Shown one piece after another: positions 1-8,721 of a DNA stretch of 64,000 nt. The stretch's first letter is position 1. Every line of letters begins with the position of its first letter. Below the pieces are notes generated by a model that was given only the letters and a program-made list of their open reading frames with translations, did not search any database and was not told the origin of the DNA. The DNA lies in NCBI RefSeq assembly GCF_025150745.1, contig NZ_CP102282.1, positions 941,501 through 1,005,500 on the forward strand. Reading direction: 5' to 3'. The DNA comes from Eubacterium ventriosum (GTDB lineage Bacteria; Bacillota; Clostridia; Lachnospirales; Lachnospiraceae). The position numbers were made by a program, and so were the translations under genes.

Positions 1-228
1 GCCTTTAGAAGCACGGATATAAAGGAAATCAAGAATACCCTTGAATTTTTCGGCGTGGATAAGGAGGACGAGGGCAACCAGAAGCGATTGCGTGACTTAG
101 AGAACGGACAATGCCTGTTTCAAGATTTGTATGGGCGTGTAGGTGTTATCCAGATTCACCCTGTATTCGCTGATTTGTTCCATGCCTTTGATACCAGACC
201 GCCCGTACAGACGGAAGAATCGAGGTGA
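1..228 (+). CDS. C-terminal end of Tn916 Orf16-type conjugation ATPase (partial)
   Basis: An open frame enters from the left edge and ends with TGA at 226-228, giving the last 75 residues of a protein. Its position directly before orf15, orf14 and orf13 homologues, in Tn916 gene order, identifies it as the end of Orf16, the VirB4-like ATPase that powers the conjugation channel. The tail seen here (ending in VQTEESR) carries none of the Walker motifs, so the assignment rests mainly on synteny. Its stop codon overlaps the GTG start of the next gene, which suggests translational coupling. Confidence 0.75.
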   Translation, partial: AFRSTDIKEIKNTLEFFGVDKEDEGNQKRLRDLENGQCLFQDLYGRVGVIQIHPVFADLFHAFDTRPPVQTEESR

Positions 229-2375
229 AGCCTATGCGTAAACGAAAAATCCTGAGATTCTTCGGTATCGCTCTGCTGGTGGTTCTCGGTGTGCTGGTGT
301 TCCTATCTATCACAGGCACGGTGGCTCATGCCGCTGGTCTGGTTGACAGTACAGTGAGTGACGCTAACGCCTATTCTAAATATCCGCTGGAAAACTACCA
401 GCTTGACTTTTACGTTGACAGCTCGTGGGACTGGCTGCCTTGGAACTGGTTAGACGGTATCGGGAAAAGTATCCAGTATGGCTTGTACGCTATCACAAAC
501 TTTGTCTGGACGGTGAGCTTATATATTTCCAATGCAACGGGATATGTGGTACAGGAAGCCTACAAGCTGGACTTTATCTCTGATACTGCAAGCTCTATCG
601 GAAAGAACATTCAGACGCTTGCTGGTGTCACGCAAAGTGGTTTTTCCAGTGAGGGATTCTATGTGGGATTCCTGCTTATCCTCATTCTGGTAATGGGTAT
701 CTATATCGCCTACACAGGACTTATCAAGCGGGAAACCACAAAAGCGGTTCATGCAGTCGTCAACTTCCTTGTGGTCTTTATCCTGTCAGCGTCCTTTATT
801 GCTTACGCTCCGAACTATATCAGTAAAATCAATGATTTTTCCGCTGATATAAGCAGCTCGGCATTATCGCTCGGTACAAAGATTGTGCTGCCCGATTCCA
901 ACAGCAAAGGGAAAGACAGTGTGGATTTGATAAGGGACAGCCTGTTTTCCATACAGGTGAAACAACCTTGGCTGCTCTTGCAGTATGGGGAATCCGATAT
1001 TGACAAGCTCGGCTCTGACCGTGTGGACAGCCTGTTAGAAGCAAGCCCAGATACGGACGACAGAGAAGATATAGTGGTTGAGGAAATCGAGGATAAGGAC
1101 AATGCAAACCTAAGCGTTACAAAGACCATGAGCCGATTAGGAACAGTGGTATTTCTGTTCATCTTCAATATCGGAATCTCTATCTTTGTATTCCTGCTTA
1201 CTGGCATGATGATTTTCTCACAGGTGCTATTCATCATTTACGCTATGTTCCTGCCTGTCAGCTTCATTTTATCCATGATACCGACCTATGAGGGCATGGC
1301 AAAAAAGGCACTTACGAAGCTGTTCAATACCATCATGTTAAGGGCAGGTATTACGCTGATTATCACCACAGCATTTAGTATCTCAACTATGTTTTACTCA
1401 ATTTCTTCTGGCTACCCGTTCTTCATGGTGGCATTTTTACAGATAGTCACTTTTGCAGGAATCTACTTCAAGCTCGGTGACTTGATGGCAATGTTCAGTC
1501 TGCAATCTTCCGATACACAGCAGGTCGGCAGACGTATCATGCGGCGACCTTATATGTTCTTAGGCAGAAGTGCAAGACGCTTGGAGCGTAAAATCGGCAG
1601 GACGGTTGCGGCTGGTGCTGCTGGCGGTGTAGCTGGTGCGGTGGTCGCTTCAAATAGCCGCAAGGCTGATACAGCAAAAGGAAACAGTCATACACGACCA
1701 AACCATGACACCGCTTCTGATACTTCCACTTTTGGGAAACGTGCTGGTGCGAAAGTCGGTGCAGTGCTTGATGGTAAAGACCGCTTGAAAGATAAGGCAA
1801 AATCCATTAGACAACAGGTCAAGGATATGCCGACACAGGCACAGTATGCAGTACATAGCGGTGTAAACCAGATACAGGAAAATGTATCAGACTTCAAGCG
1901 TGGCATTGTGGAGGAAAAAGCGACCAGAAAACAGGGTCGTGCAGAGAAACAAGATAAGCACAGACAGACAGTTGCGGAAAAACGTATGGAACTGGATAAA
2001 GCGAAAGAAAGCACAGGATTAGTGACAAAAGGAACTGCCCCTGTGCATGAGCGACCAGTGACAACGCTTGTATCTGCAAAAGCAGCTCCACAGGTGGCAG
2101 CTTCTAAGCAGGAGCAAACGGTCAAGGAACGTCCTGCTGTTACAAGGGAACAATCTTCTGTAAAGAAAGAGCCTGTTACGAAACAGCAGGATAATGTGAG
2201 GACGCAGGTTGTCAGAGAATCCTCTCCAACCGTGAAACAGGCTTCAACAGCAGCTACAAAACAATCTGTCCGTCAGACCATGCAATACCAGAAGCAGACA
2301 AAGTCCGTACAGAAAAAGACCACAAATCCGTCAACCATGAAGAAAACGACCAGCAGGAAAGGCGGTAAGAAATGA
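225..2375 (+). CDS. Tn916 Orf15-type conjugative channel membrane protein (VirB6-like)
   Basis: This 716-residue protein has an N-terminal signal or membrane segment (about residues 10-37). Several hydrophobic segments follow between about residues 85 and 420, including pairs near 145-200 and 300-400. The C-terminal ~270 residues are soluble and rich in Lys, Gln and Thr. That architecture fits Orf15 of Tn916, the polytopic inner-membrane component of the conjugation machinery. The GTG at 225 overlaps the stop of orf16, and an ATG three codons downstream (234) is an alternative start. The end overlaps orf14 by four bases, so orf16-orf15-orf14 are probably one transcript. The GC content is clearly higher than in the cargo at 4,400-7,060. 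Confidence 0.85.
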   Translation: MKPMRKRKILRFFGIALLVVLGVLVFLSITGTVAHAAGLVDSTVSDANAYSKYPLENYQLDFYVDSSWDWLPWNWLDGIGKSIQYGLYAITNFVWTVSLYISNATGYVVQEAYKLDFISDTASSIGKNIQTLAGVTQSGFSSEGFYVGFLLILILVMGIYIAYTGLIKRETTKAVHAVVNFLVVFILSASFIAYAPNYISKINDFSADISSSALSLGTKIVLPDSNSKGKDSVDLIRDSLFSIQVKQPWLLLQYGESDIDKLGSDRVDSLLEASPDTDDREDIVVEEIEDKDNANLSVTKTMSRLGTVVFLFIFNIGISIFVFLLTGMMIFSQVLFIIYAMFLPVSFILSMIPTYEGMAKKALTKLFNTIMLRAGITLIITTAFSISTMFYSISSGYPFFMVAFLQIVTFAGIYFKLGDLMAMFSLQSSDTQQVGRRIMRRPYMFLGRSARRLERKIGRTVAAGAAGGVAGAVVASNSRKADTAKGNSHTRPNHDTASDTSTFGKRAGAKVGAVLDGKDRLKDKAKSIRQQVKDMPTQAQYAVHSGVNQIQENVSDFKRGIVEEKATRKQGRAEKQDKHRQTVAEKRMELDKAKESTGLVTKGTAPVHERPVTTLVSAKAAPQVAASKQEQTVKERPAVTREQSSVKKEPVTKQQDNVRTQVVRESSPTVKQASTAATKQSVRQTMQYQKQTKSVQKKTTNPSTMKKTTSRKGGKK

Positions 2376-3373
2376 AGCTAAGACACTTCGCTGTGTTCGG
2401 TGGGATTTTCACGGTGATTATTTGTCTGCTTTTGTTCCTGTTTATCGTGACCGCAGATGATGAAGAAAACAGCACTTCCCACTTTGATTTTTCTGGACTG
2501 AATCTGTCAGAGGAAGTGCTGAAACATCAGCCGACGGTAGAAAAATATGCGAAAGAATATGGAATTTCGGACTATGTGAACTATCTGCTTGCCATCATGC
2601 AGGTGGAATCTGGCGGTACAGCTACGGACGTTATGCAGTCGTCAGAATCAATGGGGTTGCCGCCTAATTCCCTCTCGACGGAGGAATCCATCAAACAGGG
2701 GTGTAAATACTTCTCGGAGCTTTTAAAATCCGCAGAAGCGAAAGGCTGTGACATTGATACAGTGGTACAAGCCTATAACTATGGCGGTGGCTTCATTGAC
2801 TATGTGGCGAAGCATGGAAAAAAGTACACTTTTAAACTGGCTGTCAGTTTCGCTAAAGACAAATCGGGCGGTGTCAAAGTCACCTATAAGAATGAGATTT
2901 CCATTAAGGAAAATGGCGGCTGGCGTTATAAGTATGGAAATATGTTCTATGTCCGTCTGGTGAACCAGTATTTAGCTGTTCCCAGTTTCGGTGACGCTAC
3001 CGCACAGGCAATCTTCAAAGAAGCATTGAAGTATCAAGGCTGGAAGTATGTCTTTGGCGGCAGCAATCCGAACACCAGCTTTGATTGTTCTGGTCTTACG
3101 TCTTGGTGCTATGGGAAAGCTGGTATCAGTCTACCTCGTACCGCACAGGCACAGTATGACGCTACGCAGCACATACCGCTGTCACAGGCGAAAGCTGGTG
3201 ATTTGGTATTCTTTCACTCTACTTATAACTCTGGAACGTATGTCACCCATGTGGGAATCTATGCAGGAAACAACAGAATGTATCACGCTGGAGACCCTAT
3301 CGGATATGCAGATTTAACAAGCCCCTACTGGCAGAAACACTTGATTGGTGCTGGTCGGGTAAAATCAAAATAG
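2372..3373 (+). CDS. Tn916 Orf14-type cell-wall hydrolase (lysozyme-like plus NlpC/P60)
   Basis: This 333-residue protein, the same length as Orf14 of Tn916 as I recall it, is thought to open the peptidoglycan locally so that the conjugation channel can be built. A membrane anchor lies at about residues 7-27. A lysozyme-like domain follows (about 45-200), with a candidate catalytic Glu in MQVESGG. The C-terminal NlpC/P60 domain (about 210-333) shows the nucleophile in FDCSGLTSWCYG and the histidine in THVGIYAG. Its ATG overlaps the stop of orf15 by four bases. Confidence 0.92.
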   Translation: MKLRHFAVFGGIFTVIICLLLFLFIVTADDEENSTSHFDFSGLNLSEEVLKHQPTVEKYAKEYGISDYVNYLLAIMQVESGGTATDVMQSSESMGLPPNSLSTEESIKQGCKYFSELLKSAEAKGCDIDTVVQAYNYGGGFIDYVAKHGKKYTFKLAVSFAKDKSGGVKVTYKNEISIKENGGWRYKYGNMFYVRLVNQYLAVPSFGDATAQAIFKEALKYQGWKYVFGGSNPNTSFDCSGLTSWCYGKAGISLPRTAQAQYDATQHIPLSQAKAGDLVFFHSTYNSGTYVTHVGIYAGNNRMYHAGDPIGYADLTSPYWQKHLIGAGRVKSK

Positions 3374-3388
3374 AAAGGAAATGGTACT

Positions 3389-4294
3389 ATGATATTTAAG
3401 AAAAAGGACAAGGAATCAAAACCGAAAAAAGAGAAAAAAGTGCCTGTGATGAAAGTCGGCACACACAAAAAAACCGTGATTGCCTTATGGCTGGTGCTGA
3501 TTGCAAGCGTCAGCTTTGGGGTGTATAAGAATTTCACCGCCATTGATATGCACACGGTACATGAAAAAGAAGTCATTGAACAGCGTATTGTCGATACCAA
3601 CAGGATAGAGAACTTTGTCAAGGCATTTGCGAAGTCCTACTATTCTTGGAGCAACACGCAGGAATCCATTGATAAAAGAACCGTGGCAATCAACAACTAT
3701 CTGACTAAGAGCTTGCAGGATTTGAATGTCGATACGGTAAGGCAGGATATACCCACAAGTGTGGCGGTTACGGACGTAAAGATTTGGGATATAGAACAAG
3801 CTGGAACAGACGACTTTACCGTTGTCTACTCGGTAGATCAGACGGTAACGGAGGGTGAAACGTCAATCGGCTACACTTCCGCTTACATGGTAGTGGTTCA
3901 TGTAGATGGTGACGGGAACATGGTTATCACACAGAATCCGACCATCAGCAGCACACCGACAAAATCCAGCTATGAACCAAAGACAAAGGAATCTGACGGA
4001 ACGGTGGACGCTGCCACTACGGAGGAAGTGACAGAGTTCTTGGAAACATTCTTTAAGCTGTACCCTACCGCTACGGAAAAAGAGCTTGCCTACTATGTAT
4101 CTGGAAATGTGCTTGAACCTGTAAACTGTGATTATCTGTTTTCAGAGCTGGTGAATCCTATCTTTATCAAAGATGGGAAACAGGTCAAAGTTTCGGTATC
4201 GGTGAAGTATCTCGACCAGAGGACAAAGGCAACACAGATTTCACAGTTTGATTTGACGCTGCAAAAAGATAGTAACTGGAAGATTGTGAGATAA
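3389..4294 (+). CDS. Tn916 Orf13-type conjugative transfer protein (TcpC/VirB8-like)
   Basis: This 301-residue bitopic membrane protein has a short Lys-rich cytoplasmic tail (MIFKKKDKESKPKKEK), one transmembrane segment at about residues 30-47 and a large extracellular part. That is the layout of TcpC, which forms the periplasm-facing part of Gram-positive conjugation channels as VirB8 does in Gram-negative systems. A good ribosome-binding site (AGAAAGGAAATGG) lies just upstream. It is the last mating gene before the cargo. A hairpin terminator follows within 10 bases of its stop codon. Confidence 0.9.
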   Translation: MIFKKKDKESKPKKEKKVPVMKVGTHKKTVIALWLVLIASVSFGVYKNFTAIDMHTVHEKEVIEQRIVDTNRIENFVKAFAKSYYSWSNTQESIDKRTVAINNYLTKSLQDLNVDTVRQDIPTSVAVTDVKIWDIEQAGTDDFTVVYSVDQTVTEGETSIGYTSAYMVVVHVDGDGNMVITQNPTISSTPTKSSYEPKTKESDGTVDAATTEEVTEFLETFFKLYPTATEKELAYYVSGNVLEPVNCDYLFSELVNPIFIKDGKQVKVSVSVKYLDQRTKATQISQFDLTLQKDSNWKIVR

Positions 4295-4303
4295 TATGAT
4301 GAA

Positions 4304-4345
4304 AGGCTTGCATTTCGCATATAAGAATGAAATGCAAGTCTTTTT
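4304..4345 (+). terminator. Terminator after orf13
   Basis: CTTGCATTTC (4307-4316) pairs perfectly with GAAATGCAAG (4329-4338), the stem extends with wobble pairs, and a run of T follows at 4341-4345. It separates the conjugation operon from the cargo genes. An in-frame ATG-ATG at 4296 reads through the stem, reminiscent of the leader/attenuator before tet(M) in Tn916. Confidence 0.85.
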
Positions 4346-4349
4346 ATAG

Positions 4350-4370
4350 TGAATGAATATTATTCATTGA
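4350..4370. promoter_or_regulatory. TetR-type operator 1
   Basis: The 21-bp site has arms TGAATGAATA and TATTCATTGA around one central base, matching at 9 of 10 positions. It overlaps the -35 box of the promoter at 4367-4395. Closely related sites precede the tetR gene (5035-5056) and the MATE gene (5705-5723). This makes it a strong candidate for the binding site of the TetR-family protein encoded at 5100-5660. Confidence 0.7.
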
Positions 4371-4395
4371 CTTTTGCTTCTACAGATTGTATAAT
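4367..4395 (+). promoter_or_regulatory. Promoter of the cargo methyltransferase
   Basis: TTGACT (4367-4372) and a perfect TATAAT (4390-4395) are separated by 17 bases, a near-consensus vegetative promoter. The operator overlaps the -35 box, so repressor binding should block RNA polymerase. Confidence 0.8.
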
Positions 4396-4421
4396 ACGAA
4401 ACTGAAAGGAGGCTTATGTTT

Positions 4422-5030
4422 ATGGATAGTATAAAAGAGAGGTCAAAAATAGCTTTTAACCAACAAGCACTTACTTATGATAAGGATATAAAAGGTCAAC
4501 ACGCCAGAAATCTTTATCCTTACATATTAAATATGCTAAAAGATAGACATTTTTCCTCTATCTTAGATTTAGGGTGTGGTACGGGAGAACTTCTTTATCA
4601 AATACAACAAATATATCATTCAAAAGATTTAACTGGTATAGATATATCTGATAAAATGATTGATATAGCTAATAGAAAAAAGATTAACAATGCTCATTTT
4701 GTAATGGGTGATACAGAAGATTTACCCTTTAAAAATAGTACATTTGATATTGTTGTTTGTAATGATTCTTTTCATCATTATCCGGCACCAGAGAAAGTAT
4801 TAGACGAAGCATATCGTGTTTTAAAAGACAGTGGCATAATTATTATTGGTGATTGCTGGCAGCCATTATTTGCACGACAGCTAATGAATCTGTATATGAA
4901 ATACAGTAAGGAGGGTGATGTAAAAATATATTCCAAAAAAGAAATGATTAACCTTTTATTAAACAAATTCCATAATGTTAATTGGGAGCGTATAGGAATT
5001 ACTTCTTGTATATCATTTGCGACAAAATAG
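4422..5030 (+). CDS. Class I SAM-dependent methyltransferase (ICE cargo)
   Basis: This 202-residue protein of the ubiE/type-11 methyltransferase class has motif I ILDLGCGTGELL near residue 50, the acidic GIDIS loop that follows it, and motif IV as IVVCNDSFHHYP. The substrate cannot be read from sequence. ATG 4422 was chosen because it lies nine bases after AAAGGAGG; ATG 4416 is only three bases from it. The gene sits where Tn916 carries tet(M), under an operator shared with a TetR regulator and a MATE pump, which suggests a role in handling the same small molecule. Codon use is much more A/T-rich than in the flanking ICE genes, which points to separate acquisition. Confidence 0.82.
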   Translation: MDSIKERSKIAFNQQALTYDKDIKGQHARNLYPYILNMLKDRHFSSILDLGCGTGELLYQIQQIYHSKDLTGIDISDKMIDIANRKKINNAHFVMGDTEDLPFKNSTFDIVVCNDSFHHYPAPEKVLDEAYRVLKDSGIIIIGDCWQPLFARQLMNLYMKYSKEGDVKIYSKKEMINLLLNKFHNVNWERIGITSCISFATK

Positions 5031-5034
5031 ATAT

Positions 5035-5079
5035 GAGTGAATATCAGTCATTGACACTTTATTTTGTAAATGTTACTCT
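5035..5079 (+). promoter_or_regulatory. TetR-type operator 2 and promoter of the tetR gene
   Basis: The sequence around 5035-5056 matches the region of operator 1 at about 18 of 22 positions, including the shared TCATTGAC. TTGACA (5051-5056) is followed after 17 bases by TACTCT (5074-5079), a plausible but weaker -10 box. The layout implies that the repressor controls its own gene. Confidence 0.65.
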
Positions 5080-5099
5080 ATAAAAAAGGAGGTTTTTGT

Positions 5100-5660
5100 A
5101 TGCGTATTTCCAAAGAACCAGAAGCAAGAAAACAAGAAATATTAGAAACCGCTATGAAATTATTCGCTGAAAAAGGATATGAAAAAACGTCCATATCTGA
5201 TATTGCAAAAGAAATTGGAGTGGCACAAGGGCTATGTTACCGCTATTTTCCATCAAAAGATATTCTTTTTCAAACGGCAATCAATGAATATGCAAATATA
5301 TTAGTCGATAAATTAAAAACAAACATCAATATTGAACAGGATTCTATAAAGGATATTTTAAATCATATGGAAGTATTATCGGAAAGTACAAATGATACAT
5401 ATTATGATATATTCCATAATGAAAAAAATAAAACTTTTCACGACTTATTATCCTTAAGTGTATGCAAAAAGTTAGTGCCTGTCGTTGCAAAACTGATAAA
5501 AAATGCAAATGTAACGGGAGAGCTTAATGTTTCTGATGTAGAATCATATGCTAATTTTTGTGTATACGGTCAGCTTGGAATTTTGACAGATGATAATTTG
5601 TCATCAGAAGAAAAAAACAGAAAGATAAAAGCAATTTTATTTGATTTATTCAAGCTATAA
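5100..5660 (+). CDS. TetR/AcrR-family repressor (ICE cargo)
   Basis: This 186-residue protein has the typical TetR N-terminal helix-turn-helix (about residues 8-55: KLFAEKGYEKTSISDIAKEI followed by GLCYRYFPSKD) and a variable helical ligand-binding part. The ATG at 5100 was chosen because it follows AAAAAAGGAGG at the correct spacing; the frame is open 30 bases further upstream. It lies between a methyltransferase and a MATE pump. Related palindromes precede all three genes, so it most likely represses the whole cargo until a ligand, perhaps the pump substrate, is bound. The ligand is unknown. Confidence 0.88.
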   Translation: MRISKEPEARKQEILETAMKLFAEKGYEKTSISDIAKEIGVAQGLCYRYFPSKDILFQTAINEYANILVDKLKTNINIEQDSIKDILNHMEVLSESTNDTYYDIFHNEKNKTFHDLLSLSVCKKLVPVVAKLIKNANVTGELNVSDVESYANFCVYGQLGILTDDNLSSEEKNRKIKAILFDLFKL

Positions 5661-5662
5661 TC

Positions 5663-5695
5663 TTTCCCCTGCTTTTACGGGCAGGGAAAATTTTT
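5663..5695 (+). terminator. Terminator after the tetR gene
   Basis: A stem of CCCTGC with GCAGGG, extended by TTT/AAA past one bulged C, is followed by five T residues (5691-5695). It would cut read-through into the MATE gene, so that gene probably needs its own promoter or leakage through the terminator. Confidence 0.75.
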
Positions 5696-5704
5696 AAACA
5701 ATAA

Positions 5705-5723
5705 ATGAATGATATTCATTCAT
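5705..5723. promoter_or_regulatory. TetR-type operator 3, upstream of the MATE gene
   Basis: Perfect 8-bp arms ATGAATGA (5705-5712) and TCATTCAT (5716-5723) surround TAT. It is the most symmetric of the three cargo operators. It lies just before the ribosome-binding site AAGGAGG, and I see no convincing -35/-10 pair downstream of it. Confidence 0.65.
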
Positions 5724-5736
5724 CAAGGAGGATTAC

Positions 5737-7065
5737 ATGAATACGAAATTAGATTTTATAAACGGAAATACTAAAAAATGTTTGCTGGCAATGACACTTC
5801 CTATGATTGTAGCTATGTTTTTAAATATGGCTTATAACTTGGTTGACAGTCTTTGGATTGGGAATTTACTAGGCGAAACAGCGTATGCTGCATTAACTAA
5901 TTCTACACCTATTGTATTACTTTTGACTTCTGTTGCGATGGGAGCAACAAATGGGATTTCTATTTTGCTCTCACAGGCAATAGGAGCTAGAAATGAACAA
6001 AAGAAAATGAAATTGATTTCTACGTCCTTTTGTATTGCAATAATTTTTTCTCTGTTTATTACTTTAATTTTAGAGTTGTTTTTGCCTGTTATATTAGCGG
6101 CATTAAATACGCCAGCGGAAATAATGAACATGGCAAGAGATTATTTATCAATTTATATTTTAGGTTACTTAGCTGTATATCTTTACTTATATTTTACAGC
6201 GGTTCTTCGCAGCTTTGGAAATACAATGTTTCAAGTGATTGCTATGCTTATATCAACAATTTTAAATATCATTTTAGACCCTATTTTTATTCTTAAAATA
6301 GGTTTTCGTGGAGCTGCGATTGCGACATTACTCTCACAATCAATGTGTTTAATTTTTATGATTATTTATATTAAGAAACGAAATGTTTTTAAAATTTCAT
6401 TTGCGGATTTTGATAAAAAAGAAATTATTCCGCTAATAAAAAGTGCTGTGCCATCTGTAATTCAGCAAAGTATTCCAGCAGTTAGTACCACTTTTTTGAC
6501 TTCGCTTGTCAGCACTTATAGTATTTCTGCCATTGCAGCATATGGCGTTACAGGAAAATTAGAAACAATATTATTTTATCCTGCAATGGCATTTAATATG
6601 GTTCTAACTTCCATTGTTGGACAATGTATTGGTGCAAAAAGAGTTGATAGAGCAAAAGACTATTTAAAATTATCCTTGAAATACGGTATTACAGTTTTAT
6701 TTATACTTTCAACTCTGATTATTATTTTTTCAAAACAGTTAGCAGGCTTATTTGTTTCAAGCAATCCTGTAGCACAAATTGTAAAAGAATATTTTATGAT
6801 TATTAGTATTGGATATGTGTTGAATACCATAACAAATTGTTATTTAGGTTGCTTGAATGGAATGGGAAAACCTACAAAGAGTATGCTTTTAATGATTTTC
6901 TATTATTTAGTTGTTCGCATACCTTTAGCTTATGTTTTCTCATATATAGGACTTGGTTTAAATGGCATTTGGATTGCAATTTTAATTAGTCATATAATTG
7001 CTTGCATTACAGCTATTTCAACTGGTACACACTTATTTAAAGAGAATATAAGAATGGAGGGTTAA
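5737..7065 (+). CDS. MATE-family multidrug efflux transporter (ICE cargo)
   Basis: This 442-residue integral membrane protein has about 12 hydrophobic segments in two homologous halves. The first half begins with the MATE hallmark around [20 protein letters not shown], and both halves show the usual pattern of short polar loops. MATE pumps export cationic drugs and other small molecules using a Na+ or H+ gradient. The ATG follows AAGGAGG and operator 3. Its stop overlaps the end of the convergent orf9-type regulator by four bases. Together with the methyltransferase and TetR genes it forms a compact resistance or detoxification cargo; the substrate cannot be predicted. Confidence 0.9.
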   Translation: MNTKLDFINGNTKKCLLAMTLPMIVAMFLNMAYNLVDSLWIGNLLGETAYAALTNSTPIVLLLTSVAMGATNGISILLSQAIGARNEQKKMKLISTSFCIAIIFSLFITLILELFLPVILAALNTPAEIMNMARDYLSIYILGYLAVYLYLYFTAVLRSFGNTMFQVIAMLISTILNIILDPIFILKIGFRGAAIATLLSQSMCLIFMIIYIKKRNVFKISFADFDKKEIIPLIKSAVPSVIQQSIPAVSTTFLTSLVSTYSISAIAAYGVTGKLETILFYPAMAFNMVLTSIVGQCIGAKRVDRAKDYLKLSLKYGITVLFILSTLIIIFSKQLAGLFVSSNPVAQIVKEYFMIISIGYVLNTITNCYLGCLNGMGKPTKSMLLMIFYYLVVRIPLAYVFSYIGLGLNGIWIAILISHIIACITAISTGTHLFKENIRMEG

Positions 7066-7418
7066 TTTCCCTCCACTCCCTTAGACTTAATGATTCCGTC
7101 TGCAACGCTTTCCATGATAACTAAATCCTTATCAGACAAGTTATCAAGCTGTCTTTCCAACTGTATTCTTCTGGTGCTTTTCGCCAGATCAGAAGCAGGT
7201 AGGAAAAAAGCGTCTGCTGATACATTTAACAAATGAACAAGGTCATAAAACACCTGTAAACTTGGGTGCTGCCCCTTATTCTCAATATTCGTCAAATAAC
7301 GTGGGTCAATCTCAATCATTGCTCCTACCTGTTCACGGGTAAGACCTTGTTTTTTACGAGCTTCTTTGATGGCAAGACCAAAGGCTCTGAAATCATACTT
7401 ATCTTCTTTTTTACGCAT
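7062..7418 (-). CDS. Tn916 Orf9-type XRE transcriptional regulator
   Basis: This 118-residue protein has an N-terminal Cro/C1-type helix-turn-helix (about residues 10-65: [19 protein letters not shown] and [15 protein letters not shown]). It matches Orf9 of Tn916 in length, orientation and place. In Tn916, Orf9 is thought to hold down the promoter that drives orf7 and orf8, which in turn start excision and transfer. It is transcribed towards the cargo and away from orf7. Confidence 0.88.
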   Translation of the reverse strand: MRKKEDKYDFRAFGLAIKEARKKQGLTREQVGAMIEIDPRYLTNIENKGQHPSLQVFYDLVHLLNVSADAFFLPASDLAKSTRRIQLERQLDNLSDKDLVIMESVADGIIKSKGVEGN

Positions 7419-7525
7419 ATTTAATCACCTCACTACATTTTACTGTTCCTGTTGATTTTCTAACAGGTATAGAAAAACGTATAGTATGGTTTGTCAGTTC
7501 CTATTATGCGTATAAAGGTGAAAAT

Positions 7526-7568
7526 GTACTGCCTAGCGGCAAATAAAAAAAACCGCTATCAACAGTAC
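7526..7568 (+). terminator. Nested hairpin in the ICE regulatory region
   Basis: GTACTG (7526-7531) pairs with CAGTAC (7563-7568), and inside it TAGCGG (7534-7539) pairs with CCGCTA (7553-7558). The sequence CGTTTTTG follows. It lies between orf9 and orf7, where Tn916 uses transcription attenuation. Confidence 0.55.
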
Positions 7569-7603
7569 CGTTTTTGCATGTCACAAAATATCTTTTTCCA
7601 GAT

Positions 7604-7626
7604 GGCGGTTGAAAAGCCGCCTTTTT
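7604..7626 (+). terminator. Second hairpin terminator between orf9 and orf7
   Basis: GGCGG and CCGCC enclose a short loop and are followed by TTTTTC. A further small stem, GCGGCT with AGCCGC, lies about 40 bases downstream. The 7419-7989 gap contains hairpins but no recognisable gene. Confidence 0.6.
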
Positions 7627-7816
7627 CTTTTCCCATCAATAGGAAAACAGCATAATGGTTTTGGTTTAGCGGCTCTGGGAGGTAGCCGCATTGAAAGACC
7701 TGTATAATCGACAATCTTCGATATATCCGTTATTGTCAAAAAAAACCTAGCTTTTACAGCGGCAGAATATACCCTTGAATGTGGTTTTTTACATTACACA
7801 ACAGGAACAATTTTTA

Positions 7817-7856
7817 AAGCACAAGAACAGCATTTCTTTCATGCACTTGTGCTTTT
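7817..7856 (+). terminator. Strong terminator upstream of orf7
   Basis: AAGCACAAG (7817-7825) pairs perfectly with CTTGTGCTT (7846-7854), followed by six T residues. Transcription has to pass it to reach orf7, so it is a likely control point for ICE activation. Confidence 0.75.
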
Positions 7857-7989
7857 TTGCTACTCAAAAAAATTTTTAAAATTTTATCTGGTTTGGGTTA
7901 CAAATCTTCCCTCCGTGTTGAGTGTTAGTGCGGAAAGAGGTAAAAAGCCTTTTCGCTTTGGCAACTTCAACTTGAAAGGAGGTGAGATT

Positions 7990-8409
7990 ATGAAACCTTC
8001 TTCATTTGAGAACGCTATAAGACTTCAATTTGACTGTCTGGTTCGTAAGGTGATTGGCAGAACCGTCAAGAACTATAACAAAGAACTTGCCAGACGTTCA
8101 AAGCATGAAATATCTTTCTGTGAAATGCCAGAGCTGGAATTATGCCAGTTAGGTGTAACGGACGAATACTCGATTGAATTTACTTCTTTTGATGTGTTCG
8201 GTACAGAAGTTCGTGTCTATGATGAGAAATTATGTGAAGCAATCAAAAAATTAAGTGAAAGACGACGCAATGTTATATTGATGTTCTACTTTTTGGAACT
8301 GCCTGACGCAGAAATTGCAGAGATTCTGAATATTTCCAGAAACTCTGTTTATAGAAACAGAATGTGTTCACTAAAACTCATTAGAGATATGTACGAGGAG
8401 GAATTATAA
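7990..8409 (+). CDS. Tn916 Orf7-type sigma-factor-like regulator
   Basis: This 139-residue protein matches Orf7 of Tn916 in size and place. Its C-terminal half is a sigma region 4-type helix-turn-helix (LSERRRNVILMFYFLELPDA, then IAEILNISRNSVYRNR). In Tn916, orf7 and orf8 turn on the excision and transfer genes. ATG 7990 was chosen because it follows AAAGGAGGTGA; the open frame extends upstream through the terminator at 7817-7856 but has no start with a ribosome-binding site there. The stop is one base before the next gene. Confidence 0.88.
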   Translation: MKPSSFENAIRLQFDCLVRKVIGRTVKNYNKELARRSKHEISFCEMPELELCQLGVTDEYSIEFTSFDVFGTEVRVYDEKLCEAIKKLSERRRNVILMFYFLELPDAEIAEILNISRNSVYRNRMCSLKLIRDMYEEEL

Positions 8410-8410
8410 C

Positions 8411-8650
8411 ATGATGAAGTCTACAAAAAAGTGTCCTCTATTCTCCACAATCAGTTTAGCTGCTGATGGCGACAGTGTGGCAATAGAGAAAATACTAAAT
8501 CACTATGACGCTTACATATCAAAAGCTAGTTTACGTCCATTCTATGATGAACACGGAAATATGTATATTGTGGTCGATATGGAGCTAAAAGGCAGAATTA
8601 GAGCTGCCCTTATCAAAGCAATTCTAGGTTTTGAAGTCAGAGTGAAATAA
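8411..8650 (+). CDS. Tn916 Orf8-type helix-turn-helix protein
   Basis: This 79-residue protein is similar in size and place to Orf8 of Tn916, with the family pattern LAADGDSVAIEKILNHYD near the N terminus. It is thought to act with Orf7 as an activator of ICE transcription. It begins one base after the orf7 stop, with GAGGAATTATAAC as ribosome-binding region, so the two genes are probably coupled. Confidence 0.85.
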   Translation: MMKSTKKCPLFSTISLAADGDSVAIEKILNHYDAYISKASLRPFYDEHGNMYIVVDMELKGRIRAALIKAILGFEVRVK

Positions 8651-8721
8651 ACAAAAATATATGGAGTGCAATACTACCTCATTCCAGCTCCGTTTAGAAA
8701 TGTGTTCTTTGAAAACTGAAT

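Noticed and set aside
5705-5736. Independent promoter for the MATE gene between operator 3 and its start
   Set aside because: Too little space and no -35/-10 pair after the palindrome; any promoter would have to overlap the preceding terminator.
4296-7065. tet(M) or another ribosomal protection gene as ICE cargo
   Set aside because: The three cargo proteins are clearly a methyltransferase, a TetR regulator and a MATE pump; no GTPase motifs occur.
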